52,587 nt of DNA. It comes from Anthropogastromicrobium sp052273485. GTDB lineage: Bacteria > Bacillota > Clostridia > Lachnospirales > Lachnospiraceae. The notes under the pieces are model-generated. The model was not told where the DNA came from, did not search any database, and saw only the letters and a list, made by a program, of their open reading frames with translations. Positions 1 through 7,777 of the stretch are shown in pieces. A program made the translations under genes and the position numbers. The stretch's first letter is position 1. The number at the start of each line of letters is the position of its first letter. Where the stretch lies: contig DAVZID010000015.1 of assembly GCA_052273485.1 (NCBI GenBank), forward strand, positions 1 through 52,587, read 5' to 3'.

Positions 1-38
1 CACGAAGTGCGGTTTTGTGAATGTGCGTTTGTGAACTG
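1..38 (+). repeat. Dispersed repeat, copy A
   Basis: About 38 bp that recurs, with a few substitutions and one indel, at 1755-1793. It contains CAC-GAA-GTG, then CGGTT ... AACTG, which can pair through one G-T wobble. In the other copy the matching arm reads CAGTT, so pairing is kept. The left end may be cut by the window edge. Function unknown. Confidence 0.4.
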
Positions 39-93
39 AGGTTTTAAGGATGAAAAGTTTGTGTGCAGTTTTGAAGGTACATGCGAAAAGTTA

Positions 94-167
94 GGCCCGG
101 TGGCTCAGTTGGTTAGAGCGCCGCCCTGTCACGGCGGAGGTCAAGGGTTCGAACCCCTTTCGGGTCG
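94..167 (+). tRNA. tRNA-Asp (GTC)
   Basis: Full cloverleaf of 74 nt. The acceptor arm GGCCCGG (94-100) pairs with TCGGGTC (160-166), with discriminator G167. The anticodon GTC is at 128-130, and the T-loop TTCGAAC is present. CCA is not encoded. It is the first of four closely spaced tRNA genes that probably share one transcript ending at the 474-508 terminator. Confidence 0.97.
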
Positions 168-201
168 CTTGCTGAAGCAATTCAGCTACAATTAAATATT
201 T

Positions 202-274
202 GGGGTCTTAGCTCAGCTGGGAGAGCATCTGCCTTACAAGCAGAGGGTCATAGGTTCGAGCCCTATAGGCCCCA
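202..274 (+). tRNA. tRNA-Val (TAC)
   Basis: Cloverleaf of 73 nt. GGGGTCT (202-208) pairs with AGGCCCC (267-273), with discriminator A274. The anticodon TAC (235-237) reads GTA-family valine codons. CCA is not encoded. Second gene of the tRNA cluster. Confidence 0.97.
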
Positions 275-281
275 TTTAAAT

Positions 282-363
282 GGATGGATTCCCGAGTGGC
301 CAAAGGGGACAGACTGTAAATCTGCTGCAACTTGCTTCGGTGGTTCGAATCCACCTCCATCCA
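282..363 (+). tRNA. tRNA-Tyr (GTA)
   Basis: Class II tRNA of 82 nt with a long variable arm. GGATGGA (282-288) pairs with TCCATCC (356-362), with discriminator A363. The anticodon is GTA (316-318). This tRNA is the expected ligand of the Tyr T-box upstream of tyrS at 47.4 kb. Confidence 0.97.
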
Positions 364-394
364 TTGGTTTTCGAGAGAAAACATCCCATATTAT

Positions 395-468
395 CGCGGG
401 GTGGAGCAGTCTGGAAGCTCGTCGGGCTCATAACCCGAAGGTCGTTGGTTCAAATCCAGCCCCCGCAA
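395..468 (+). tRNA. Initiator tRNA-fMet (CAT)
   Basis: 74 nt. Two initiator hallmarks are visible: an unpaired first acceptor position (C395 opposite A467), and three consecutive G-C pairs in the anticodon stem (GGG before, CCC after the CTCATAA loop). The anticodon CAT is at 429-431. CCA is not encoded. Last gene of the cluster. Confidence 0.96.
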
Positions 469-473
469 CTTCA

Positions 474-508
474 AATAATCAACGGAAAACGTTGGTTATT
501 TTTTTTTA
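474..508 (+). terminator. Terminator after the tRNA cluster
   Basis: Perfect 11-bp stem AATAATCAACG (474-484), loop GAAAA, return arm CGTTGGTTATT (490-500), followed by an uninterrupted T-run. A strong intrinsic terminator for the tRNA transcript. Confidence 0.92.
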
Positions 509-535
509 CAAAAAAATGTATTTTTGATGTATAAT
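505..535 (+). promoter_or_regulatory. Probable mnmA promoter
   Basis: A consensus -10 TATAAT (530-535) lies 52 bp before mnmA. The best -35 is TTTACA (505-510) with a long 19-bp spacer, and it overlaps the tRNA terminator tail. The -10 is convincing; the -35 is not. Confidence 0.45.
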
Positions 536-587
536 AGAAAACAATAACGGCCGCGGATAACAGCGGCTGCAGAAAGGAAGGAAGCAG

Positions 588-1685
588 ATGAACCAGAAGG
601 CGGTCATAGCCATGAGTGGCGGTGTGGACAGCTCCGTTGCGGCATATTTGATGAAGGAAAAAGGATACGAGTGTATCGGGATTACAATCAAGACCTTTAA
701 TGAGACAGGTGATGGGATTAAACGTGAAAATACCTGCTGTTCACTTGATGATGTGAGCGATGCAAGAAGCGTGGCCTATACACTTGGCATCCGTCATTTC
801 CTCTATAACTTTACCGGTCAGTTCGAGGAGCATGTTATGAAGCGTTTTGTGGATGCCTACGAGAATGGATGTACGCCAAACCCCTGCATCGACTGCAACC
901 GTTATATCAAGTTTCAAGAGCTGTATGAGCGCGCGAAGCTGATGGGTTATGATACCGTGGTAACGGGTCATTATGCGCGTGTCGAATATGATGAGGCAAC
1001 GGGTCGCTACCTGTTAAAGAAGGGTCTTGATGCCAATAAGGATCAAAGCTACGTGCTGTATAGCTTAACGCAGGAGCAGCTGATGCACACGCAGTTCCCA
1101 CTGGGGTCACTTCCTAAGCCTAAGGTAAGAGAAATTGCTGAGAAACAGGGGTTAATCAATGCGCACAAGCATGACAGTCAGGATATCTGTTTCGTTACGT
1201 CTGGCAGTTACACTGATTTTATCCGTCAGTATACTGGAAAGGAGTACCCAGAGGGCGATTTCGTAGATCGAAACGGCAATGTTCTTGGTCGCCACAAGGG
1301 AATCATTCACTATACGATTGGGCAGCGTAAAGGACTTGGCCTGGCGCTCGCAAAGCCGATGTATGTTTATGGAATTGACAAAGAGAAGAATCAGGTCATT
1401 CTTGCTGATGAGGCTGATTTATTCTCAAGTGAGTTGATTGCTGATGATCTGAACTTGATTTCTGTGCCGAAAATTGAGGGAAAAATGCGTGTGAAGGCAA
1501 AGGTGCGCTACCGCCATGCCGAGCAGCCAGCAACCGTAGAGCAGCTTGATGACAATCGTATTCACGTTGTATTTGATGAGCCGCAGCGCGCGATCACGAA
1601 GGGACAGGCTGTCGTACTATATGATGGCGATGTTGTGGTCGGAGGCGCGACAATATGTGAGACGGATTGCGAGAAACGTCAATAA
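588..1685 (+). CDS. mnmA: tRNA-uridine 2-sulfurtransferase MnmA
   Basis: Cytoplasmic enzyme that thiolates U34 of Lys, Glu and Gln tRNAs, using ATP and a relayed persulfide sulfur. The N-terminal PP-loop SGGVDSS (residues 10-16) binds ATP. The catalytic pair is visible: Cys100 in NPCIDCN and Cys201 in DICFVTSG. The 365-residue length is normal for the family. The ATG follows a GGAAGGAAG ribosome site. It has its own -10 and a hairpin right at its stop codon, so it is probably monocistronic. The location next to tRNA genes fits its role but may be coincidence. Identification is secure. Confidence 0.97.
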   Translation: MNQKAVIAMSGGVDSSVAAYLMKEKGYECIGITIKTFNETGDGIKRENTCCSLDDVSDARSVAYTLGIRHFLYNFTGQFEEHVMKRFVDAYENGCTPNPCIDCNRYIKFQELYERAKLMGYDTVVTGHYARVEYDEATGRYLLKKGLDANKDQSYVLYSLTQEQLMHTQFPLGSLPKPKVREIAEKQGLINAHKHDSQDICFVTSGSYTDFIRQYTGKEYPEGDFVDRNGNVLGRHKGIIHYTIGQRKGLGLALAKPMYVYGIDKEKNQVILADEADLFSSELIADDLNLISVPKIEGKMRVKAKVRYRHAEQPATVEQLDDNRIHVVFDEPQRAITKGQAVVLYDGDVVVGGATICETDCEKRQ

Positions 1686-1710
1686 CTCCTGACTAAAGTC
1701 ACGAGTTTTC
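1684..1710 (+). terminator. Candidate mnmA terminator overlapping its stop codon
   Basis: AACTC-C-TGAC, loop TAAA, GTCA-C-GAGTT, then TTC. One C-C mismatch interrupts the stem and the T-tail is short. The hairpin begins inside the TAA stop codon of mnmA. Confidence 0.5.
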
Positions 1711-1754
1711 TTGCACGAGTCTTCAATAAAATATGAGGAAAACAAAGCCGTAAG

Positions 1755-1793
1755 CACGATAGTGCAGTTTTGTGAATGGGCATCTGTGAACTG
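1755..1793 (+). repeat. Dispersed repeat, copy B
   Basis: Second copy of the element at 1-38. GCAC-GATA-GTGC forms a small hairpin, and CAGTT pairs with AACTG across about 20 nt. It lies in the roughly 230-bp spacer between mnmA and the LCP gene, which holds nothing else recognisable. Confidence 0.4.
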
Positions 1794-1918
1794 TTTCGGA
1801 AACCGTTGTGTACTTTCGGGCAACGTATAAAATCTGCTTTCTGTGCATATAGTAGGAGTAATGGCGCAAACCGCAGCCGGGTGGCGCGGAAAACTGGCCC
1901 ATAGAAAAGAGATTGTGT

Positions 1919-3076
1919 ATGGGAAGCAGAAAAAGAAAGCACAGGGAGTCGTTGTTTTGGCTGGAGGCAGCGTTTATCGTGCTGCTTTTGGCAGGTGCAT
2001 ATGTAATTGGAAGTTATGCACGGGCTAAGCAGAATGATCCGCTGCAGGAGGTGTTTGTTGCGGATCATGGCACAAATGTCGTAGAAGTGACAGACGAGCA
2101 GGGAACCGTAACTGGAAATGAGCTGGTAGATTATGATACAGTGATTTCGGATTACCGAAATATTCTTCTGGTGGGTGTGGATGCGAGGGATCAAAAACGC
2201 ATTGACCGCGGTGCAAATGCCGATGTGATTATGATTGTAAGTATCAATGAGAAGACGGGAAAGATTCGTCTGGTGTCGGTTCTTCGAGATACGCTCCTTC
2301 GTCTGGAGAATCCGGGTAGCTATCATGAAGGCCGTCTCTATGACAAGGCGAATTCACAGCTTTGTTATACAGGCATTGCGGATATGATTAGCATGATCAA
2401 TCGAAATTTGGATTTGAATATTCGGGATTATGTTGTATTAAATTGGCTGTCAGCGGCGCAGGTAGTTGATACGCTTGGTGGCATCGAAGTCTCGATTGAC
2501 AATCCAGAAGTCGTTCGCTACATGAATGGCTATCTCACGGAGGTCAACAAGCAGACAGGCATCTGGTCCGAACAGCTTGATGGAAGTGGCACATTTAACT
2601 TGACAGGAACGCAGGCGGTTGCATTTTGCCGGGTGCGCTATGCCGGGTTGGGCGATGTCGGCCGGACAGGCAATCAGCGCATGGTGATTGAACAATGCCT
2701 GCAAAAGGTAAAAAGTCTGATCCTGACAAAGCCAACGACCGTGGTGCGTGCGGTCTCAATTGGAATGGACAGCATTGCAACGAATCTTTCCATGTTAGAA
2801 TTGGGGAATCTGGCATTTCAGGCAGGTGATTTTGCGATTGAGGAAAGCGTCTCATTTCCATTTCAATATGTGGCAGGTGAATATCTCGGTCAGATCTATG
2901 AGCTGACAAACGGGGTAAGGGATGCTGTAGTTGCAAAGGAACTCGCCGATAATGTCGTGCAGCTGCACGCGTATCTGTATCCAGAAGCAGCTTATGCCTA
3001 TCAGCTGCCAGAGGAGATTCAAAAAATCAGCGAGGATATTGCATGGATGTCTGATGTGCGAAAGCAGGTCGAGTAG
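1919..3076 (+). CDS. LytR-CpsA-Psr (LCP) family cell-wall glycopolymer ligase
   Basis: Membrane-anchored enzyme of the family that transfers undecaprenyl-linked glycopolymers such as teichoic acids or capsule onto peptidoglycan. A basic N-terminus (GSRKRKH) precedes one transmembrane helix at about residues 12-34. The extracellular LCP domain shows the signature LLVGVDAR, NADVIMI and SVLRDT stretch, with Arg and Asp residues that bind the lipid pyrophosphate. The length of about 385 residues is typical. ATG at 1919 was chosen; an in-frame TTG two codons earlier lies too near the weak AGAAAAGAGA ribosome site. It appears to be a single gene, and the exact glycopolymer cannot be inferred. Confidence 0.9.
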   Translation: MGSRKRKHRESLFWLEAAFIVLLLAGAYVIGSYARAKQNDPLQEVFVADHGTNVVEVTDEQGTVTGNELVDYDTVISDYRNILLVGVDARDQKRIDRGANADVIMIVSINEKTGKIRLVSVLRDTLLRLENPGSYHEGRLYDKANSQLCYTGIADMISMINRNLDLNIRDYVVLNWLSAAQVVDTLGGIEVSIDNPEVVRYMNGYLTEVNKQTGIWSEQLDGSGTFNLTGTQAVAFCRVRYAGLGDVGRTGNQRMVIEQCLQKVKSLILTKPTTVVRAVSIGMDSIATNLSMLELGNLAFQAGDFAIEESVSFPFQYVAGEYLGQIYELTNGVRDAVVAKELADNVVQLHAYLYPEAAYAYQLPEEIQKISEDIAWMSDVRKQVE

Positions 3077-3188
3077 ACAGAATCAAGAGCAGTACAAAAA
3101 GCGAAAATATAGTATGAAAAAGTAAAGTATAAAGTAGTGTCAAAAGAAAAAAGGCAACAAAGTACAACGATACACAGGAGGAAGCAGC

Positions 3189-4184
3189 ATGAAGATACTG
3201 GTGACAGTTCCATTTCGAAAGTCACATAAAGCGATGCTAAAAGAAGCCGCTTTGGGTGCACAATTCTTTTTTCAGGAAAGTTATCTGTCAGAGCCAGATG
3301 GAAAAAAGGATGAAGAACGCTACAAATCACTGTTAAAGGAAGCAGAGATTGTGATTGGAAATCCAACAATTGAAGAAATAGCATCGGCACCGGCGCTAAA
3401 ATTTGTTCAGTCTTCGAATGCGGGTGTGGAAAAGTATACGCAGGTGCCTGGTTTTCCAAGAAATGTGCTGTTATGCAGCATGTCAGGCGCATTCGGCGGC
3501 ATTATCTCGGAGTATGTGTTAGGTGCAGTTCTGACGATGTATCGAAATTTTTTCCATTACCGTGAGCAGCAGGAAGAACGTCAGTGGCAGGATGTAGGAA
3601 GTGAGCAGGCACTCATGGGAAAGACAGCGTTAATCCTTGGGACAGGCGATATCGGAACGAATGTGGCAAAGCGCCTAAAGGCATTTGATGTGCATACAAT
3701 CGGCATCCGTCGCACAGTCTCAAAAACATCCGAATGGTTTGATGAAGTCTGGACACTTGATTCATTAGACGAGAAACTGTCCCATGCGGATCTTGTGATC
3801 GGATGTCTTCCGAAAACACAGCAGACGACACAGTTGCTCACAGAAGAACGACTTCGCAAAATAAAAAAGGGCGGACTCGTAGTCAATGTCGGACGGGGAA
3901 ACTTGATTGTGCAGTCGGATTTGATTAAATTGCTCGAAGAAGGTTATCTATCAGGGGCAGTACTTGATGTAACTGACCCTGAGCCGCTGCCAAAAGACGA
4001 TCCACTCTGGGGCATGAAAAATGTGTTGATAACGCCTCATATTTCGGGGATAAGTTTTGGTCATGCGCCGCAGGTGGAGGATAACGTAGCAAAAATTTGT
4101 GCACATAACCTGAAGGCATATTTAACTCATACAAAAATGTGGAATGTCGTAGACTTTGAGAGTGGCTATCGAAAAGTACAATGA
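3189..4184 (+). CDS. D-isomer-specific 2-hydroxyacid dehydrogenase
   Basis: NAD(P)-dependent oxidoreductase interconverting 2-keto acids and D-2-hydroxy acids; the substrate is not predictable. The Rossmann motif GTGDIG starts at residue 151. The catalytic triad of the family is present: Arg236 (NVGRGN), Glu265 (DPEPLP) and His284 (TPHISG). The 331-residue length is normal. It starts 8 nt after AGGAGG. It closely resembles the short D-hydroxyacid dehydrogenases of Lachnospiraceae rather than SerA, because there is no ACT domain. The neighbours do not reveal a pathway. Confidence 0.9.
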   Translation: MKILVTVPFRKSHKAMLKEAALGAQFFFQESYLSEPDGKKDEERYKSLLKEAEIVIGNPTIEEIASAPALKFVQSSNAGVEKYTQVPGFPRNVLLCSMSGAFGGIISEYVLGAVLTMYRNFFHYREQQEERQWQDVGSEQALMGKTALILGTGDIGTNVAKRLKAFDVHTIGIRRTVSKTSEWFDEVWTLDSLDEKLSHADLVIGCLPKTQQTTQLLTEERLRKIKKGGLVVNVGRGNLIVQSDLIKLLEEGYLSGAVLDVTDPEPLPKDDPLWGMKNVLITPHISGISFGHAPQVEDNVAKICAHNLKAYLTHTKMWNVVDFESGYRKVQ

Positions 4185-4272
4185 AACTAGCGTAGAAAAC
4201 TTAAATTCAAAAATTTGGTTCAAAAAACTAGTTTGAGAAAGTACTAGAAAAATGAAATCAGCAGGAGAAAAA

Positions 4273-5895
4273 ATGCAGGAGCAATCAATTTACGAAAAAT
4301 TAGAAGCCTATGCTAGGAGCGATGCATACCCGTTTCACATGCCAGGTCATAAGCGGAGAGTGGACTGGATGACAAATGTATATGACATTGACATTACTGA
4401 GATTGACGGGTTTGACGATCTGCACCATGCTGAGGGCATGATAAAGGCAGGAATGGAGCGCATGGCTCATGCAGTTGGGGCGAAACAGTCCTACTACATA
4501 GTGAATGGTTCAACGTGCGGCATTTTGGCAGCAGTATATGGAACCTGCCCACAGGGGGCGAGTGTTGCAGTTGCGAGAAACACACATAAGAGTGTGGCAC
4601 ATGCAATTTTGCTCAGAGGATTAAAACCAATCTATAGTTATCCCCAAAATGTGGATAACTTGTGCATAAGTGGCCAAATTATCCCCAAAGATGTGGAAAA
4701 AGCGTACGAACAATCCCCAGATATTGCCGCAGTCATCCTCACCTCACCGACTTACGAGGGCATTGCATCGGACATTCGGGCGATCGCGGATGTGGTACAT
4801 GCGCATGGAGGCATTCTGATTGTGGACGAGGCGCATGGGGCGCATCTTCCGTATGCACAAAGTGCATTTGGATTGGATGTGCCGCAGATGCAGAATCCCT
4901 TAGCTGCGCAGTCAAAGGAAAACAAAGTAAGAAGAATAGAATCAACCATGGAAACACGTCTGCCCTACAGTGCAATTCACGAGGGAGCTGACATTGTCAT
5001 TCAAAGCCTTCATAAGACGCTGCCGTGTCTGACGCAGAGCGCAGCGCTTCATATTTGCAGTGATCGTGTGGATGTGAAGAAAATTGAACGTGCACTTCAT
5101 ATTTTTGAGACGTCCAGTCCGTCCTATGTGCTGATGGCAGGGATGGATCTATGTGTGCGCTATATGCAAATGGAAGGTGCACAAAAGCTACGTGAATTGA
5201 CCACGCGTTTGCAGCTTTTCTATGAACGAAGCAAGGACTGGAAACAGTTGTGGTTTCTTTATCCAGAGATGGAAGCAAAACATATACAAGAGCAGCAGAT
5301 TGAAATGCAACAACTCGAGCAAAACCACAATAAGCCTTGTCAGGGGGATAACAATCTTCCAATTGTGGATTACACAAAGATTGTGTTCGGCGCAAGAGGA
5401 TATGTGAACGCTGGAAGGTGTTTGCACGAAATTTTGCGCGATCGCTATCACCTCCAGCCAGAAATGTCTGCACCAGACTATGTGATTTTGATGACGATGC
5501 TGACAGACACCGAAGAAGGCTTTTCTCGTCTTGAGGCGGCGCTTGGTGAAATTAATACCGAATTGGAAATTGGTACGCTTTCCTGGCAGAAAAAAGATTG
5601 CGTTACGCCTTCGCCTGTTTTTGTGCCACTAAAGCAGGCCATGCTTCCAAGTAAGGCAGCTGAGTCGGAAACAATTCCGGTGCTTCTTGAAGAAGCCGCA
5701 GGAAGAATCAGTGCGGAAACGGTCTATGTGTATCCGCCGGGCTGTCCATTTTTGATGCCGGGTGAGGAAATTAGTAACGAGTTGCTGAATCTTGTCCGGT
5801 ATTATAAGGAAAGCGGCATGGAGTTGTATGGCATGGAGGACGAGACTGGAGAGAGGATACTTACTGTACAAAATCTTGCAAGTACCAATCGTTGA
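4273..5895 (+). CDS. Orn/Lys/Arg decarboxylase-like PLP-dependent enzyme
   Basis: Fold-type I PLP enzyme of the group III amino-acid decarboxylase family (SpeA/Cad-like), probably cytoplasmic. Visible motifs are HMPGHK (22-27), SPTYEG, DEAHGAHLPY (185-194), the PLP-lysine segment SLHKTLP (Lys248) and YPPGCPF near the C-terminus. It belongs to the shorter form lacking an N-terminal wing domain. The start was placed at 4273 because GGAG lies 5 nt upstream; an in-frame ATG at 4252 has no good ribosome site. In many Clostridia this gene precedes a guanylate-kinase-like gene and holB, as here. Substrate is not certain. It carries a DnaA-box cluster within its coding sequence (4638-4700). Confidence 0.88.
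   Translation: MQEQSIYEKLEAYARSDAYPFHMPGHKRRVDWMTNVYDIDITEIDGFDDLHHAEGMIKAGMERMAHAVGAKQSYYIVNGSTCGILAAVYGTCPQGASVAVARNTHKSVAHAILLRGLKPIYSYPQNVDNLCISGQIIPKDVEKAYEQSPDIAAVILTSPTYEGIASDIRAIADVVHAHGGILIVDEAHGAHLPYAQSAFGLDVPQMQNPLAAQSKENKVRRIESTMETRLPYSAIHEGADIVIQSLHKTLPCLTQSAALHICSDRVDVKKIERALHIFETSSPSYVLMAGMDLCVRYMQMEGAQKLRELTTRLQLFYERSKDWKQLWFLYPEMEAKHIQEQQIEMQQLEQNHNKPCQGDNNLPIVDYTKIVFGARGYVNAGRCLHEILRDRYHLQPEMSAPDYVILMTMLTDTEEGFSRLEAALGEINTELEIGTLSWQKKDCVTPSPVFVPLKQAMLPSKAAESETIPVLLEEAAGRISAETVYVYPPGCPFLMPGEEISNELLNLVRYYKESGMELYGMEDETGERILTVQNLASTNR
4638..4700. promoter_or_regulatory. Intragenic DnaA-box cluster (candidate)
   Basis: Five 9-mers resembling the DnaA box TTATCCACA lie within 63 bp. 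They are TTATCCCCA at 4638-4646 (+), TGTGGATAA at 4650-4658 (reverse complement of the exact consensus), TGTGCATAA at 4661-4669 (8/9, -), TTATCCCCA at 4679-4687 (+) and TGTGGAAAA at 4692-4700 (8/9, -). They form two convergent pairs spaced 41 bp apart, with 3- and 4-bp gaps. The two TTATCCCCA copies are read in different codon frames, so protein sequence does not explain the repeat. No replication initiator gene is adjacent, so this would be a non-origin cluster. Confidence 0.5.
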
Positions 5896-6021
5896 CAGGA
5901 AATACAGACGATTCACTTGGATGTGTTGTTCATGGACGGAGTTCGGAAAAGCCTTTTGGCGCAATGAAAGGAATACTCGTCTTAGTTAAAAAGGATAAAG
6001 AAAAAGAAAAAGGAAAAAAAT

Positions 6022-6609
6022 ATGAAAATTATCTACTTTATGGGAAAAAGCGCATCCGGCAAGGATACGATCTATAAAAAGGTGAAGGAGCAGCTTACTC
6101 CATCGCCAAAGGAAATCATACTTTACACGACAAGACCGATTCGCGACCACGAGGAAAATGGAAGAGAGTATTTCTTTGTGTCAGACCAGGAGATCGCGAG
6201 CATGGAAAGCGCAGGAAAAATCATCGAAAAACGTGTTTATCCTACGGTATATGGGGACTGGACCTATGCGACAGCTGATGATGGGCAGTTTGATGAAAAC
6301 TCTGTTTATATGACAATCGGCACACTCGAATCCTATCTGCCACTGCGGGCCTATTTTGGCGAGGAGGAGATGATTCCGGTGTATCTTGAGGTCGAAGATG
6401 GAATCCGCCTTGAGCGTGCAATCGCGAGAGAACGCACTCAGAAAACGGCGAAATATGAGGAGATGTGCAGACGTTTTCTCGCGGATCAGGCTGATTTTTC
6501 CGAGGAAAACTTAAGGGCAGCGAAGATTACGCGGCGCTTCCAAAATGAGGATATGGATGCATGCCTCCATATGGTATTAGAGTATATTAAGCAGGAGTTA
6601 GGAAAGTAA
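6022..6609 (+). CDS. Guanylate kinase-like protein
   Basis: P-loop nucleoside-monophosphate kinase fold of 195 residues. The Walker A GKSASGKDT starts at residue 8, and the GMP-binding TTRPIRDHEENGREYFFVS-type segment follows. True Gmk converts GMP to GDP. This copy lies between the decarboxylase and holB, where Bacillus has tmk, and it may be a second, diverged guanylate kinase rather than the essential one; that is inference. The ATG follows an AAGGAAAAAA purine tract. The 3' gap to holB contains its own promoter-like sequence. Confidence 0.82.
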   Translation: MKIIYFMGKSASGKDTIYKKVKEQLTPSPKEIILYTTRPIRDHEENGREYFFVSDQEIASMESAGKIIEKRVYPTVYGDWTYATADDGQFDENSVYMTIGTLESYLPLRAYFGEEEMIPVYLEVEDGIRLERAIARERTQKTAKYEEMCRRFLADQADFSEENLRAAKITRRFQNEDMDACLHMVLEYIKQELGK

Positions 6610-6665
6610 CGTGGATTAGCGGTGAGACGAACCGCGTTTGTGAAACTTCCGGGTAACACAATAGC

Positions 6666-6694
6666 TAGACTATTTCTTAAAGTTGTGCTATGAT
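6666..6694 (+). promoter_or_regulatory. Possible holB promoter
   Basis: TAGACT (6666-6671), 17-bp spacer, TATGAT (6689-6694), ending 63 bp before the holB ATG. The -35 matches only 4 of 6 consensus positions. Confidence 0.4.
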
Positions 6695-6757
6695 AAATGC
6701 AGTTCATACAGAGAAAAATGGATCAAATAGATCCATACGATGGGAGGCGATTTTGAT

Positions 6758-7759
6758 ATGCACGCAGGCGGTTTTTCAGAATTAATCGGAAATGAACAGA
6801 TCAAAGAACATTTTTTACATGCAATCTCTTCCGGGAAGGTATCACACTGTTATGTCATAAGTGGTGAGGAAGGTCTTGGAAAGATGACGGCAGCGAAGGC
6901 ATTTGCGCAAACGCTTGAGTGTCAGGCTGAGCCTGACAAGCGTCCGTGTGGCGTATGTCATTCCTGCACACAGTTTTTAAGCGGCAATCATCCAGATGTG
7001 ATTTACCCTGGTCATGAGAAGCCGACTGTAATCGGTGTGGATGACGTCAGAGAGCAGATCATCGGAGATATCCAGATCAAGCCATATAGCAGCCCATATA
7101 AGATTTATATTGTGGATGAGGCTGAGAAATTGTCAGTGCAGGCGCAGAACGCTCTATTAAAGACAATCGAGGAGCCGCCGGCCTACGGTATCATTCTACT
7201 TCTCACGACAAATGCGGCATCGATGCTTGAGACGATCCTCTCGAGAAGCATTGTGTTAAACATGAAGCCGGTCGAGTCGGAAGCGTTTGTGAAATATCTG
7301 AGAGAAAAGGGCGTGGAGGAGGATAAGATTCCAACGCTTGAAAAGTTTTCGCAGGGAAATATCGGAAAGGCTTTAAAGTTAGCACAGTCGGATGATTTTA
7401 ATTCCATGATTCAGACGATTACGCTCTTATTAAAGACCGCCTCGAAGATGCCGTTTTCGGAGATGCTTGAGAACATCGCAAAGCTTGAGGAATATAAGCT
7501 AAACATTAAGGATTGCTTTGGCTTTATGCAGATATGGTATCGGGATATTCTGATCTTTAAAGCAACGAGAGATCCGAATCTTCTGATCTTTGCAGAGGAG
7601 TATCGTGCGATCAGCAAGGTTGCCCAGACATGCGGCTACAATGAGATTAACTGCATTTTGGAGGCCATCAATACCGCGTCAGCCAGACTGGACGCAAATG
7701 TAAATTTCCAGCTGACGCTGGAGCTTTTGTGGCTGACGATCAGAGAGTGCCAGAAATAG
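6758..7759 (+). CDS. holB: DNA polymerase III delta' subunit
   Basis: Clamp-loader subunit of the replisome, AAA+ fold, 333 residues. The zinc-binding module has four Cys (one in LECQ, then CGVCHSC). The P-loop reads GEEGLGKM, with Met where Ser or Thr should be; this fits delta', which usually does not hydrolyse ATP. Sensor and lid features (DEAEKLSVQAQNALLKTIEEPP) are typical. The start at 6758 was chosen because GGGAGG (6742-6747) overlaps the alternative ATG at 6740. It leads the conserved holB-ricT-trmN6-rsmI order. In Bacillus subtilis yabA and yazA also lie in this cluster; both are absent here. Confidence 0.93.
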   Translation: MHAGGFSELIGNEQIKEHFLHAISSGKVSHCYVISGEEGLGKMTAAKAFAQTLECQAEPDKRPCGVCHSCTQFLSGNHPDVIYPGHEKPTVIGVDDVREQIIGDIQIKPYSSPYKIYIVDEAEKLSVQAQNALLKTIEEPPAYGIILLLTTNAASMLETILSRSIVLNMKPVESEAFVKYLREKGVEEDKIPTLEKFSQGNIGKALKLAQSDDFNSMIQTITLLLKTASKMPFSEMLENIAKLEEYKLNIKDCFGFMQIWYRDILIFKATRDPNLLIFAEEYRAISKVAQTCGYNEINCILEAINTASARLDANVNFQLTLELLWLTIRECQK

Positions 7760-7777
7760 GAAAGGTTTGGGAGTATC

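Noticed and set aside
4195..4255. Hairpin ACTAGTTT ... ACTAG before the decarboxylase gene
   Set aside because: Only five bases pair and no T-run follows.
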